64,000 nt of DNA, taken from positions 1,723,966 through 1,787,965 of the forward strand of contig CM035351.1 of assembly GCA_020137815.1 (NCBI GenBank), in the 5' to 3' direction. The stretch's first letter is position 1, and every line of letters starts with the position of its first letter. The notes under the pieces were generated by a model, which saw only the letters and a list, made by a program, of their open reading frames with translations, ran no database searches and had not been told where the DNA came from. Both the position numbers and the translations under genes were made by a program. This document shows, piece by piece, positions 43,801-54,820 of this stretch. The DNA is from Hormiphora californensis (taxonomy: Eukaryota; Ctenophora; Tentaculata; Cydippida; Pleurobrachiidae).

Positions 43801-44579
43801 TGTTGCTCAATACACAATACTGATTACTGGATAGCGTAACACAGAGTAAACGCTGCACAGTGAACACTGAACAGTCACATGAAAAAGAGGAACCCCCCAC
43901 TAACATGTTTGTTTGTTTGTCAACCAACCTGTTTAGGGAGTGAGGTGAGTATAGAAGTTAGTTGTTTCTGGAAGCCCAGTCTCAGCAACATATCAGCCTC
44001 ATCCAGCACCAACATCTCCAACTGTTTGAGATAGGGTGCCAACCAGGGTAGTGCCTGATCGAGTCTCCCTGGTGTGGCTATCAGGATATTACCACCCAAT
44101 GTCTTGAACTGTTTCTGATCCTCCTCTGGTTTTGTGTGACCCCCAACAAAGGTAGCAATTGACATGTCAGGTATTTTGTTGGTGAACTTCTTGACAACCT
44201 GTTCCGTCTGGAGAGCTAACTCTTGGGTGGGTGAGATGATCAGGCCGATAACATCGGTCTTCCTTGGTGGTGTGGAGAGGGTGACGAATTTGTTCAGCAT
44301 TGGCACGACAAACGCTAGAGTCTTTCCTGAAAGGAGAAAAATTTAATGATACGTGAACAAATAGATGTCATCAGTCATCACCACTACCAAATACCGGATG
44401 CTGCAGTGAAAACAGAATCTCTAAATACCTGAGCCAGTGACCGCTTCAACTGCGACATCTTTACAAGTGAGAAACAGAGGAATACAGTGCTCCTGGACTG
44501 GTGTCAATGAGGTGAACTGGAAATCTTCTGTAATCGTATCAAATACCTGTTTTCGTATTGACAAATCATTCCATTTCAT
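40874..44579 (-). CDS. DDX55: DEAD-box RNA helicase DDX55/Spb4
   Basis: Exons 44579-44429, 44326-43929, 43757-43641, 43540-43358, 41841-41663, 41550-41439 and 41344-40874; all phases agree, total 536 residues (human 600). It is an ATP-dependent nucleolar helicase of 60S biogenesis. Motifs in order: Q motif [10 protein letters not shown], Walker A AVTGSGKT, Ib-type ATPGR, DEAD (VLDEADMLL), FSATQ, then HRCGRTAR in the second RecA domain, and the Spb4-type C-terminal extension with a Lys-rich tail. The PTRELA motif reads PTQELA. Intron 4 contains a 1.34 kb palindromic transposon; the true acceptor lies 20 bases beyond its end and restores a gap-free match ([12 protein letters not shown]). Confidence 0.95.
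41859..43207. mobile_element. 1,341 bp near-perfect palindromic transposon, 4 bp target duplication
   Basis: The element 41863-43203 is one giant inverted repeat: each arm is about 665 bp, centre near 42533, with only scattered single-base differences between arms. Ends are CACGGCGTGCCTGG, flanked by CGTT on both sides (41859-41862 and 43204-43207). CAC ends with a 4 bp duplication fit the Chapaev branch of CMC transposons. Open frames appear twice as mirror copies and show no transposase motif. Confidence 0.85.
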
Positions 44580-44689
44580 CGCTGTTTTCTAAATCGAAAG
44601 AATTAGATTATTTCGATTCGCCTGATAAAATAGGGGGAAAGACAAACCAATCTATAATAAGATTATTTTTCCAAGTCCCGACACTGGTC

Positions 44690-44870
44690 ACTGTCGATTG
44701 AACAGTGTTCAGTCATAGTGGGAACTGTACAATAAGGTAAGATATATAGCAGGGGCAGTGGACAACGTGGGCCTTTGCTGTAATGGGATTCTGGGATCGA
44801 GGGGGGGGTATAATTCGAATAAAAAGCCCAATTTTTAAAATAAATTAACATATGTATCTATAAAACCAAC
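44690..44870. pseudogene. Diverged copy of the 5' region of the BTB gene
   Basis: This stretch and 46860-47040 are direct repeats: both contain GTTCAGTCATAGT, ACTGTACAATAAG, CAGGGGCAGTG, a poly-G run, then TTTAATTCGA or TATAATTCGA, CCCAATTTTTAAAATA and CAACATT. In the BTB gene it covers the acceptor and the first codons (MTEQ). Here the frame reads MTEHCSID and stops soon after. Confidence 0.7.
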
Positions 44871-45196
44871 ATTTTTTAAAACCCACATTTATAAAACCAA
44901 CTGAATTGTCAGCTATGAAAGAAAAGTCTAGAACTTAAAAAGTTTTAAAAAATTATGTAGGGGAGTCCGTGAAATTTTTCTTCACTTTCTATAGCAACCC
45001 TGGGCTTTGTCAGGGTGTCGTCAACAAATAGTTCGGTGGAATGGATCTGCAGTTCTGGTGGTGATGCTTTGGGAGGGTTTGAAAAGGCATCTAAGGCGAA
45101 ACTCCACTAACCTCGGGGATGATTAAAGATTATTGCAGTAGGAAGGATCTCAAATCCTCATACATGGCGCAATCCAGAAGGAAGTGAGTCTCGTCT

Positions 45197-46876
45197 TTAG
45201 TAATGGGGTTGAAGTGTGGTAGCTCCATCATAGATTCTAGAACGTACAGATCGGATGTGTTCCAGGAAGGACACATCCATTCCTCCTCCATTTTTCATCG
45301 AATCAAGTTCAACTGTCGGCCAGAGAATAGAAAAGTTAGTTTTATCATAACTACGAAGTTTCCAGACACCGTGTAATTTATCGAGAGAAGGAGTTAGAGT
45401 ATTTAGGTTGCTACAGACAGCAATATGACTGCCGATCGGCAGCTCAGAAACGTAGAAATATATATGTTGTAGAAAATCAGGGTCTTGGTGAAAGTGAACA
45501 TCTGTTTGAGCCTCTAGAATTTCCTGATCGTGGACCAAAGTTAATGTAATGACGGGCCATGACTGTTCATCTTCCAAAGTTACAAAAACCTCAACAGCCA
45601 CTTTACATCTTTTATCGGACCCTTTTGGGTTATCATTACAGTAGCTAGGTCCAACAACTCCATGCAGATCGAGAAACAGGCGCTTAGAATGGTGAAAAGG
45701 AAAACTCTGCTTAAAAATATTGAAATCAGCATGAACTAATTTACATAGACTGCTCTGCTTTTTCACCATACAATTCCACATAATATTCTTAACTTCACAA
45801 TTGTCGTAACGCAATAAAGGGTAACCCCACAAATGGTTTCCAGATGACCGTTTATCCATTGCTGCTGTTATTGCATTAACAACGTCCGGTGATAATTCGA
45901 AACCAAAAACGTCACAGCAGTAGTCCAGAGAGGATGAAAACTGGGTGCATGACCTAATTCTCGGTTCATTATCAAGTACTTTGATGGCATCCAACATTGT
46001 TTTACATTCTCCAAGGGCGGGTATCACAATAGGGTACACAATAGTGTTCTGGGTATTTGAAGTATCTGAGCTAGTACTACTAATGTCAGAAGGAGAAGCA
46101 GTGACCCTTGCAAACACATCAAAAAGAGACAGAAGGTCTTCCTTAGAGAGAGACCGTTGAACAGTAGTCACTAGTTGCAGGTATAAAGCTTGATCAGCTT
46201 GGAAGCAGAGAGTCATGGATGGGAGAGTTAGGAACCTCTTTTCAACATCAGTTAGTTTCACAGGATGGGGTTTACCTTCCAAATTACCAATAAGCCACTT
46301 GTACAGAAGTATCGCCTCCCCCTCCCCTGCCAGGGATAAAGACAGGTGGGTATACCAGAAGTCCTGATTGTTGGGATCACGGGATAGGAAGTCTTGGATC
46401 AGTGCCAATGGGAGAGATTCCCCCAGTTTGGAGCACAGAGCATCTTGGAGGTGCCTGTTGTTTCTCTCCTTTAGAATGTAGGCTGCTTCTTCAAATAGAT
46501 ACCACGCCATCTCTACAGAGTGTGAAGTGCTGCAGAGGTCGGTGTAGTACTTCAGACACTCTTCTACCATCCATTGCACCTGGAACACTGCACTCAGTTT
46601 GTTGACCTCCCGGAATGTACCCCTGGTGAGATCCACAGATCCAGAGTAACACGCCTCAATGAAACACACCACTGAACAGTGGGCGAACTCCTCTACATCC
46701 AGTTCCTTGAGCTGTTCCTCTCGAACCAGGTCACGAATTACTGGGCTGTTCATCGCTAGAGGAAAGGAACTGGAGGACACAACTTCTCCCCCGCTACACA
46801 CTAGCTGCAGATCGTTCAGACCCCTCAACTCCAGGTAGTGCCTTCCAAAGTTCATGGGCACTGTCTGTTCAGTCAT
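45197..46876 (-). CDS. BTB/POZ-domain protein, single exon
   Basis: Intronless frame of 559 residues from ATG 46876 to the stop at 45197. Residues about 15-105 form a BTB fold: LNDLQLVCSGGEVV, a SPVIRDLV turn, then a CFIEACYSGSVDL strand-helix and an LSAVFQV helix. A BACK-like helical region follows (CSKLGESLPLALIQDFL). The C-terminal half (from about residue 300) is beta-rich and unassigned. BTB proteins often act as substrate adaptors for cullin-3 ligases; that is family knowledge, not shown here. A splice acceptor (TTATTGTACAG) lies 4 bases before the ATG. No kelch or zinc-finger domain is present. Confidence 0.8.
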   Translation of the reverse strand: MTEQTVPMNFGRHYLELRGLNDLQLVCSGGEVVSSSSFPLAMNSPVIRDLVREEQLKELDVEEFAHCSVVCFIEACYSGSVDLTRGTFREVNKLSAVFQVQWMVEECLKYYTDLCSTSHSVEMAWYLFEEAAYILKERNNRHLQDALCSKLGESLPLALIQDFLSRDPNNQDFWYTHLSLSLAGEGEAILLYKWLIGNLEGKPHPVKLTDVEKRFLTLPSMTLCFQADQALYLQLVTTVQRSLSKEDLLSLFDVFARVTASPSDISSTSSDTSNTQNTIVYPIVIPALGECKTMLDAIKVLDNEPRIRSCTQFSSSLDYCCDVFGFELSPDVVNAITAAMDKRSSGNHLWGYPLLRYDNCEVKNIMWNCMVKKQSSLCKLVHADFNIFKQSFPFHHSKRLFLDLHGVVGPSYCNDNPKGSDKRCKVAVEVFVTLEDEQSWPVITLTLVHDQEILEAQTDVHFHQDPDFLQHIYFYVSELPIGSHIAVCSNLNTLTPSLDKLHGVWKLRSYDKTNFSILWPTVELDSMKNGGGMDVSFLEHIRSVRSRIYDGATTLQPHY

Positions 46877-47797
46877 AGTACTGTACAATAAGACGTGGGT
46901 TAGATATAGAACAGGGGCAGTGAATGTTATACGATAGCCTTTAAATTGTAAGGGAATTCCGCCTTCTGCGATTGGGGGGGGGGTTTAATTCGACTAAAAC
47001 CCCCAATTTTTAAAATACATTAACATACATTTATAAAATCAACATTCGGGGGTGGGGGGGTGCAGCCCCAAAAAAAATCAAACTTTTTCCGAAACCCAGG
47101 GTATGGTTGGTTTTTTGTTGGTTTTTTTTGGTTGAAATTTTTTCGATTTTTTTTGGTCGGTTTTGATTTATTTGATCAAACATCAAAAACATCAAAAAAA
47201 AATCAAAAACGATAAAAAAAATCAAAAAAGATCAAAAAAGATCAAAAGTTTTTTTAAAATCAGCCACATATTACCTGTAACAGGTAGACCTAGATAGACC
47301 GGTATCGTACCAACAGGACAAATAAAATTGATTGTGAAACTTGTTCAAAAGTCAAAAGTTAAAACGAACTTGTCAAAAACAGGTATTTTAACAAGTACAG
47401 GTGTCTGGTGTTTCAGTCCTCCTCCTCCCCTTCCAGTTTTCACCTTAGCTACAGGAAGCCAGAAGTGCGCTGTGTAGCCAAAAAGGAAGACCTTGACCAA
47501 CGATACAGTCCCCTACGCTGCGGGCTTTTGAATAGAGCTTCAACGGAAAACCGAGAGAGACAGGGTTTAAGTTTAAGTTTAAGTCGCTGGGCCTTCGTAC
47601 CTGTGCAGTGTGCGCCCAGGGGCTTTGGGCGGCAGCCCGTGTCTGGGGGCAGGGGAGTGGGGGTGAAACCCCGCTACAAGCAGGGTATGGGGTTGTAAGC
47701 CCCGATGGGGGTCGAGGAAGCGAAAATCTCTTCCAAAATTAAGTTTTTTTTTCAAAAATGAAAAAAGTGTCTTGTTTCCTTTTTTCTATTTACTGCA

Positions 47798-48004
47798 CGA
47801 GATAATAATAAGACTTTGAAACAATTGGCTGAGAAGAAGGCGACTAAAACAGGATATTCATACGATCAGTGTATCCGGTACCTGAGGCTAAGGTTGTCAT
47901 TTGCCATGGTCCGCTCCGTCACCATTTCCATCAGGGGGCACCGCGGACGACTGAGGGCAGAAGGCAGCAGCGGTCGGGATGACAGTATCTACCAAATAGA
48001 CTAA
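47798..48004 (+). pseudogene. LINE reverse-transcriptase 3' end, fragment, copy 1
   Basis: Encodes the last about 65 residues of a non-LTR element (YSYDQCIRYLRLRLSFAMVR, then SVTISIRGHRG), homologous to the end of the larger fragment at 60784-61926. 5' part absent. Confidence 0.7.
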
Positions 48005-48802
48005 ATCTTTTATTTATATAATTTATTGACCCCGTTTGTTTAATTTATTATTGACATTGTAAGTGTGTGTACCACTATTTATATTCAAGGCCAATATCGG
48101 CCGACCCCCCCCAGTTTTATTTACTGCACGAGCGCTGAATTCGCGCGTCGATTTTTTTTGGTCGGTTTTGATTTATTTGATCAAACATCAAAAACATCAA
48201 AAAAAAATCAAAAACGATAAAAAAAATCAAAAAAGATCAAAAAAGATCAAAAGTTTTTTTAAAATCAGCCACATATTACCTGTAACAGGTAGACCTAGAT
48301 AGACCGGTATCGTACCAACAGGACAAATAAAATTGATTGTGAAACTTGTTCAAAAGTCAAAAGTTAAAACGAACTTGTCAAAAACAGGTATTTTAACAAG
48401 TACAGGTGTCTGGTGTTTCAGTCCTCCTCCTCCCCTTCCAGTTTTCACCTTAGCTACAGGAAGCCAGAAGTGCGCTGTGTAGCCAAAAAGGAAGACCTTG
48501 ACCAACGATACAGTCCCCTACGCTGCGGGCTTTTGAATAGAGCTTCAACGGAAAACCGAGAGAGACAGGGTTTAAGTTTAAGTTTAAGTCGCTGGGCCTT
48601 CGTACCTGTGCAGTGTGCGCCCAGGGGCTTTGGGCGGCAGCCCGTGTCTGGGGGCAGGGGAGTGGGGGTGAAACCCCGCTACAAGCAGGGTATGGGGTTG
48701 TAAGCCCCGATGGGGGTCGAGGAAGCGAAAATCTCTTCCAAAATTAAGTTTTTTTTTCAAAAATGAAAAAAGTGTCTTGTTTCCTTTTTTCTATTTACTG
48801 CA

Positions 48803-49009
48803 CGAGATAATAATAAGACTTTGAAACAATTGGCTGAGAAGAAGGCGACTAAAACAGGATATTCATACGATCAGTGTATCCGGTACCTGAGGCTAAGGTT
48901 GTCATTTGCCATGGTCCGCTCCGTCACCATTTCCATCAGGGGGCACCGCGGACGACTGAGGGCAGAAGGCAGCAGCGGTCGGGATGACAGTATCTACCAA
49001 ATAGACTAA
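48803..49009 (+). pseudogene. LINE reverse-transcriptase 3' end, fragment, copy 2
   Basis: Same sequence as 47798-48004, carried by the second unit of the tandem duplication. Confidence 0.7.
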
Positions 49010-49153
49010 ATCTTTTATTTATATAATTTATTGACCCCGTTTGTTTAATTTATTATTGACATTGTAAGTGTGTGTACCACTATTTATATTCAAGGCCAAT
49101 ATCGGCCGACCCCCCCCAGTTTTATTTACTGCACGAGCGCTGAATTCGCGCGT

Positions 49154-49854
49154 CTCACTTGCAGTGGTTTCACAAATTAATTTAATTCGCGCGTTACAAC
49201 CAAATCAAGATGTGTTGACCCAACACCGCGCCGCGCGGCGAAGAGAGAGAAGAAGGAAAATTTGAAAAATTCTAAAAACTGAAAACACTAAAAATACAAA
49301 TTTGGGAAGTTTGACCGGCCCGGCCGCTTGAAAAGCGCTGCCTTATCCCGCGCTGCTATCGGGGGCCAGCAACGTTTGCCAACCCGGCCGCCGACGATGT
49401 CCCGTTCCACGACGCCCTGTGCATCAGGGAGTAGGGACTAAGCTGGCAGTTATGCATCGGGAGCCAGGATTGTGTGGCTAGAATACAAGCAGGAGCCAGC
49501 TGCCAGGGCGTTATAGCCTATAGGAGACGGAGGCCGTAGCCCCCGTGAAGCTTGATCGAATAATTTATTGTACTAAAATCTAAATGTACAGAGGAGTGAG
49601 GACTGCAGTGTTCGATGAAGCTGGTGGCTTCCACATGTTATTACTAGGTAGATTATTCTCTGGATTTGAGTGGAGGTTTTCAGCATACGCCCTAAAAGTA
49701 TTTTCCCAATCCGGGTCCAATGACGGTCGTGTGGCTCTAACCAACCAACCAACCAACCGCACAAGGCTGGTTGAGAGCTCTGGCGTTTTTATCATGAATT
49801 TGTCTCTGTTTTTGCGTTTATCTCTTAACTATGACTCTATTTATTTAGCTGAAT
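49154..49854. other. Spacer with dispersed repeat
   Basis: Segment 49327-49383 (GAAAAGCGCTGCCTTATCCC to AGCAACGTTTGCCAA) recurs at 63158-63195 with about 16 bases missing, so it belongs to an interspersed repeat. No gene recognised. Confidence 0.5.
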
Positions 49855-51038
49855 ATGGTGTTATCGTTTGTTGACTACCTCGAATCTCCGCCTGTCTTTG
49901 AAAGTGTAGTAGTGGGAAATACAGCCTGTGATCTGGACTCTGTTGTGTGCAGTCTTGCTCGAGCTTACCATCTCACATGTCAAGGTAGTAATTTGATCCG
50001 TGTAGTGGCTAAACAATGTCAAGGTGTAGTAATGTGATCCAAGGTTGTTGAAGTGCGATCCGTGATGTATATCGAAACAGAAGTTGGCTCGTTCATTATG
50101 AAACTCTATAAGTGCCACTTCCTTACCTCTCCCCCTGTATTTCAGGTATCCCTAGCACCGCTATACTTCCCATCAAGTCTGCCGACCTGCCCCTCCGAAC
50201 TGAGGTCATCTACATGTTGCAGCTCCTCAAGATCTCACCCTCTAAACTTCATTTCACAGACTCTGTCCTCCAGTTTCCTGACAATGTGACCCTTCACCTT
50301 GTGGACCATAATATATACGCACCCGGTACCATCCCCATTCTTACATCCTACACGGTGGACTCTGTTGTTGATCACCATGTAGACGAGGGTGGCCCTGCAA
50401 ACACTAAAACTATCAAAATGGTCGGGTCTTGTGCAACACTCGTTACCGAGATCATGACAAGTGATGCCAGCTTCACCATTCCTTTAGATCTCAAAACAGC
50501 CCTTGCTGGTACAATTCTACTTGACACGATAAACCTTGATTTGCAACAAGGTAGGACTACCCGGCTGGACTTCGACATGTTCCAGAAAGTTAGAACCCCA
50601 AGAGAGAATCTTTTTAAGGATCTCATTGCGGCTAAAACAGATATTTCGTCCCTGAATGTGTTTGATCTTCTCCGCCGTGACTTCAAGATGTTTACATCAC
50701 GAGAGGGTAGTGTTGTTTGTATAGCCTCCATAACCGGTGCAAATTGGGAACAATACTCCTCACTTCCTGAGCTTCAATCCCTAACTGACAAGTTTCTTAC
50801 CGAGTTTGGTGTTAGTGTCCTAGTGGTAATGTTGGCATATCATGAAACGAATGGGGTCTTCTCTCGGTATCTAGTGCTAGGGAAAGGGAGCAGTGTCATT
50901 GATGTTGAAGAGTTGAGAGATGAGCTAGATTTGAAGCTGATTAGGACACCAGATAGTGATGTGAGGGTGTTCAGCCAGAGAAACTTGAAGGCGTCCAGAA
51001 AAGTTGTCATGCCATTAATTAAAGCTCAGCTAACATGA
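49855..51038 (+). CDS. PRUNE1: PRUNE1-like exopolyphosphatase/phosphodiesterase (DHH family)
   Basis: Exons 49855-49984 and 50146-51038 join in phase 1 and encode about 340 residues (human PRUNE1 453, with a longer tail). DHH motifs appear in order: GNTACDLDS (motif I), LVDHN (II), VDHHVDEG (III, the DHH signature) and LLDTINLD (IV); these supply metal-binding Asp and His. A DHHA2-type C-terminal domain follows. Prune enzymes hydrolyse short-chain polyphosphates and cyclic nucleotides in the cytoplasm. It is first of four same-strand genes; its stop lies only 181 bases before the SSR4 start. An acceptor (TATTTAG) lies 6 bases before the ATG. Confidence 0.88.
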
Positions 51039-51193
51039 TCTTGAAATGTTACTCTAGATGTTAGATGTTGCAAATTATTTTGTGTTGTTGTTTTTTTGTA
51101 CTTTTTAGTTTTCTACATTTCAATCCACATATTTTAGTTTATAGCTAAATATTCAAATTGTTTTTTATCTTATACATCTGTGATCTGATTAAT

Positions 51194-51199
51194 AATAAA
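51194..51199 (+). terminator. Polyadenylation signal between PRUNE1 and SSR4
   Basis: AATAAA 155 bases after the PRUNE1 stop and only 12 bases before the acceptor AG (51212-51213) of SSR4, an arrangement expected where 3' cleavage and trans-splicing are coupled. Confidence 0.5.
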
Positions 51200-51219
51200 C
51201 CCAAAATGTCTAGGCCAGG

Positions 51220-52707
51220 ATGAAGTCAATTCTCGTGTTAGCCCTGCTTCACCTAACCCTCGGTAAGTTTTTTAATACATCACCGGATATGTATTATTTG
51301 CTTCCCTATACACTTTATAATGTACTTTTTTATCCTAGATTATTCATTATAGTTCTTCCGCTTCTTATTTCAACTTCTATTAGGACATATTTTAATCAAC
51401 ATCTCTACTCCAGGTTGCTCCAACTTTGATGTAAAGAGTTACACGACAACAAACATTGCTCTAGCAACAGAGACAGCTGTGCTAGTGGAATTCACATCTG
51501 ACTGTGGGGACGCTAAACTATCTGCTGTTGTTGGTATGTTGAACTCAATGAGTTTACTTCTTGACTTTCTCTATCCTATAGCCTAAAGTAAACAAGGTAT
51601 ACATGGAATCCTAATTGAGTCTAGCTTTGCTTCCCCAACTTTGTGTATAGTACGTGTGATCATGACAGGCAGGGGTATGTGTGTGAAGCAGGAGTATTGA
51701 GACAATATTCTCCTCCCTTTATTATACACCTCATTGTACACGGCAGCTCCTAAAGCCTGGTCTGTGTTTATCTCTCCATCTTACTTCCGCCCACCATTGT
51801 GTAGCAACACACGAATGGTGTTGAGTTGTAGACGTGTCAGCTGTTCTGTGACCACTTGAAAGTTGAAACACGACCCTAGCTGGGGTATAATGGGGTGTTG
51901 AACATCAATTAGCTTCAACTTCTCATGATAAGATTATGGCGACAATCTCCAACCTATTTAAAAACCGTACCATTGGCGACTAACCAGACCCTTATTTGGC
52001 AATAACTAACTAACCTCCCTCCCCCACCACCCTTCTACAGACGGTGAAGTACTGCCAGTGTACAGTGCAGGAGAGAAGAGCATGGTAACGGTTGTTAAGG
52101 AACATTCCCAACTCCCTGCCAACACATACACTGTGAGTAGCTAATCATTCATTGTCTTTATTCTCTGTTCATATTCTCTCACCTCCTATCCAAGAAACTC
52201 CTTTCTCCCTCTCTCTCTCAGGTTGATCTCTATGATGAGGCCGGTATTGTTGCCTTCAAGAACTTTGCTAAGGAGGGTGCCGGTGATGCCCCTAAAGCTA
52301 TCCACTCCATCTCTGTTGTGCATCCTGTAAGTAATATAACACGTGACGTATACATGTGACGTCATCGCGCTGCTCCTGCTCCGCTGCTGCTGCGGGGTCT
52401 ACACGACACGTCAAGTCGGAGAGAGGGATTTGGACTGCGCGCAACTACTGTCAGCACTTCTCACGCGTGTCACTGAGCCGCGCACACCCTCTGACGCGTA
52501 CCCAGAGCGTCATCAAACACCTCTCTCCAGTGACAGGTGTGCAGTGTGTGATTGTTTGTTTGCAGAACACAGTAACCAATCCTTCCTTTCTTTGTACAGG
52601 GTGTTTCAAAGGAAGGACTCCCCATCCAGTCTGAATTCATTGTCATGGTCGTCGCCCTGCTTGTGTGGTGGGGAGCCAACAGTATCAAGGCCAAGATCTC
52701 GGAGTAA
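51220..52707 (+). CDS. SSR4: Translocon-associated protein subunit delta (TRAP-delta)
   Basis: Exons 51220-51262, 51414-51533, 52041-52132, 52222-52326 and 52600-52707; phases 1, 1, 0 and 0 agree; 155 residues (vertebrate about 173). Signal peptide MKSILVLALLHLTLG, lumenal beta-sandwich with a cysteine pair (GCSNFDV and SDCGDAKL) and YTTTNIALATET matching YTTSDAVISTET of vertebrates. A C-terminal membrane span follows (EFIVMVVALLVWWGANS) with a short cytosolic tail. TRAP sits beside Sec61 in the ER membrane and helps particular signal sequences engage the channel. SSR1 follows after 330 bases, SEC61B further on. Confidence 0.93.
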
Positions 52708-53036
52708 AGAAGGAAAGCACATTCCTAATTTCTTCTACTACGTTTTATCACATTTCTTGTTTCGAACTGTACAGAGGTTTGACCAAGGGGGAGACCTTTA
52801 GAACACATAACACAGACGTGAGACAGAGGTCTATTTGTTGGAACTGTTGTGAGTCATGTGAGATTGAATTTTTAATTCCCATCACTCCTATAACACTCTT
52901 GTTTTACATCCCCTCTTGTTATCTCAAGTTCGAGAAACCCAACCCCCCTCTCCTATTGCTTGTTATGTTCCCTCACTTCTCAGTTCTCCCCCAGTCCCAC
53001 TGCTAACCCTCCACCATTTCCCTTGTAGCACTCACC

Positions 53037-53837
53037 ATGTTGTGGAAGCTTCTCCTCATTGCCTCCCTCTGTCTCTCCCCGGTCCTGGTTAGGGCCCAGG
53101 AGGAGGACCAGATTATGGATGGAGATGAGGATTCTTTGGATGATGGAGCCCCTCTAGATGACGGAGCCCCTCTTGATGACGGAGAACCAATTGTACATGA
53201 GGAGACAGCTAACGCTGAGGAAGAAGATTTCGTAATCAAGGCCTCCCCCGATGCTAAGGTGTTCTATGCTTTCCCTAAGATGAGTGACGAGACTAGGTTC
53301 CCTGGTGGTAAGATGGTCAAGGCTCTTATCGGATTCCAGAATAACGGACACAAGAGCTTCATTGTGGATAATGTCGAGGCTGGCTTCCGATACCCCATGG
53401 ACTACAACTATGTCATCCAGAACTTCACCAGTTTCAGATACAACAGAGAGGTTGCCCCAGGTGCCACTCAGACCTTCCTCTACATGTTTGTGCCCAGTGA
53501 GCAGCTGGCTGGAGGCAGCAGGACCTTCTCTCTGGTCATGTCCCTGAACTACAAGGATGACGAGGGTAACCTCTTCACTGACTCCCCCTTCAATGAGACC
53601 GTGTCTGTTCATGAGGTTGATGAGGGATTCGACACTGAGATCTTCTTCATGTACATCCTGCTTGCTGCATTTTTTGGTATCATGCTCTTTGGTGCCCAGT
53701 ACCTGCTGTCTAGTGCTTTTGGTGGTCGTAAATCCGCTAGGAAGGCGATCGAGACGGGAACAAGTGGAGGAATCGACTACGACTACATCCCCCGGGAGCA
53801 CCTCAAGAAAACTGCCAAGGCCGGAAAACGAGACTAA
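53037..53837 (+). CDS. SSR1: Translocon-associated protein subunit alpha (TRAP-alpha)
   Basis: Intronless coding region of 266 residues (human 286). Signal peptide MLWKLLLIASLCLSPVLVRA, acidic stretch including three tandem DDGAPL-type units, then the conserved lumenal domain (PGGKMVKALIGFQNNG; VIQNFTSFRYN with an N-glycosylation site; FLYMFVPSEQLAG). A single membrane span (FFMYILLAAFFGIMLFGAQY) and a basic cytosolic tail follow. TRAP-alpha is the main lumenal subunit of the TRAP complex at the Sec61 channel. An acceptor (CCCTTGTAG) lies 8 bases before the ATG, so either a 5' UTR intron or trans-splicing joins the leader. No AATAAA occurs in the 330 bases separating it from SSR4. Confidence 0.97.
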   Translation: MLWKLLLIASLCLSPVLVRAQEEDQIMDGDEDSLDDGAPLDDGAPLDDGEPIVHEETANAEEEDFVIKASPDAKVFYAFPKMSDETRFPGGKMVKALIGFQNNGHKSFIVDNVEAGFRYPMDYNYVIQNFTSFRYNREVAPGATQTFLYMFVPSEQLAGGSRTFSLVMSLNYKDDEGNLFTDSPFNETVSVHEVDEGFDTEIFFMYILLAAFFGIMLFGAQYLLSSAFGGRKSARKAIETGTSGGIDYDYIPREHLKKTAKAGKRD

Positions 53838-54300
53838 TTCCTCCCTAGATTTTTACCCCACAACACCAAACCGTTCACAACAACATGAAACATCCCTGAA
53901 GAAGAAGAAGGAGGCCCCATCTTGTGTCTGTGTCCTGTATTGCAGTCAGTGGATGTTCGATCTAGATCCTGCATTTCAGTGTGATAGACTATTGGGACTC
54001 CTCTCTCTCTCTCTATCATCCCTAGGTTACCATGGTAACAAAATCCCCCTTTTTATAGTCTCGGGAAGAGTATTTAACATCCTGTATTTATAAGAAATTC
54101 GGACCCCCACTCGTGTTTATCACGTGGTGTGTGTTGTATATTGATGTTTTTGATGTGTTAAGGTTTACATTTTACTTCACACGATAACCGATCTATATTA
54201 CTACCCTTCCCTCTACTACTCCTCCGCCCTCCCTCTATTACTCCCCCGCCCTCCCTCTCTTTCCCAACTAACCCACCTCTCTCCGTGTAGCTAGAGAAAC

Positions 54301-54820
<520 letters not shown>

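Larger units (their letters stand above)
47144..49153. repeat. 1,005 bp tandem duplication
   Basis: Copy 1 runs about 47144-48148 and copy 2 about 48149-49153. Encoded frames are identical, so the copies look perfect or almost so. Each holds A-rich sequence, a G/C-rich block, a LINE 3' end and a GAATTCGCGCGTC end. This is a very recent duplication or an assembly artefact. Confidence 0.9.

Noticed and set aside
47408-48703. Twin 96-codon frames
   Set aside because: Identical because of the tandem duplication; no family or splice support, in a G/C-rich repeat block.
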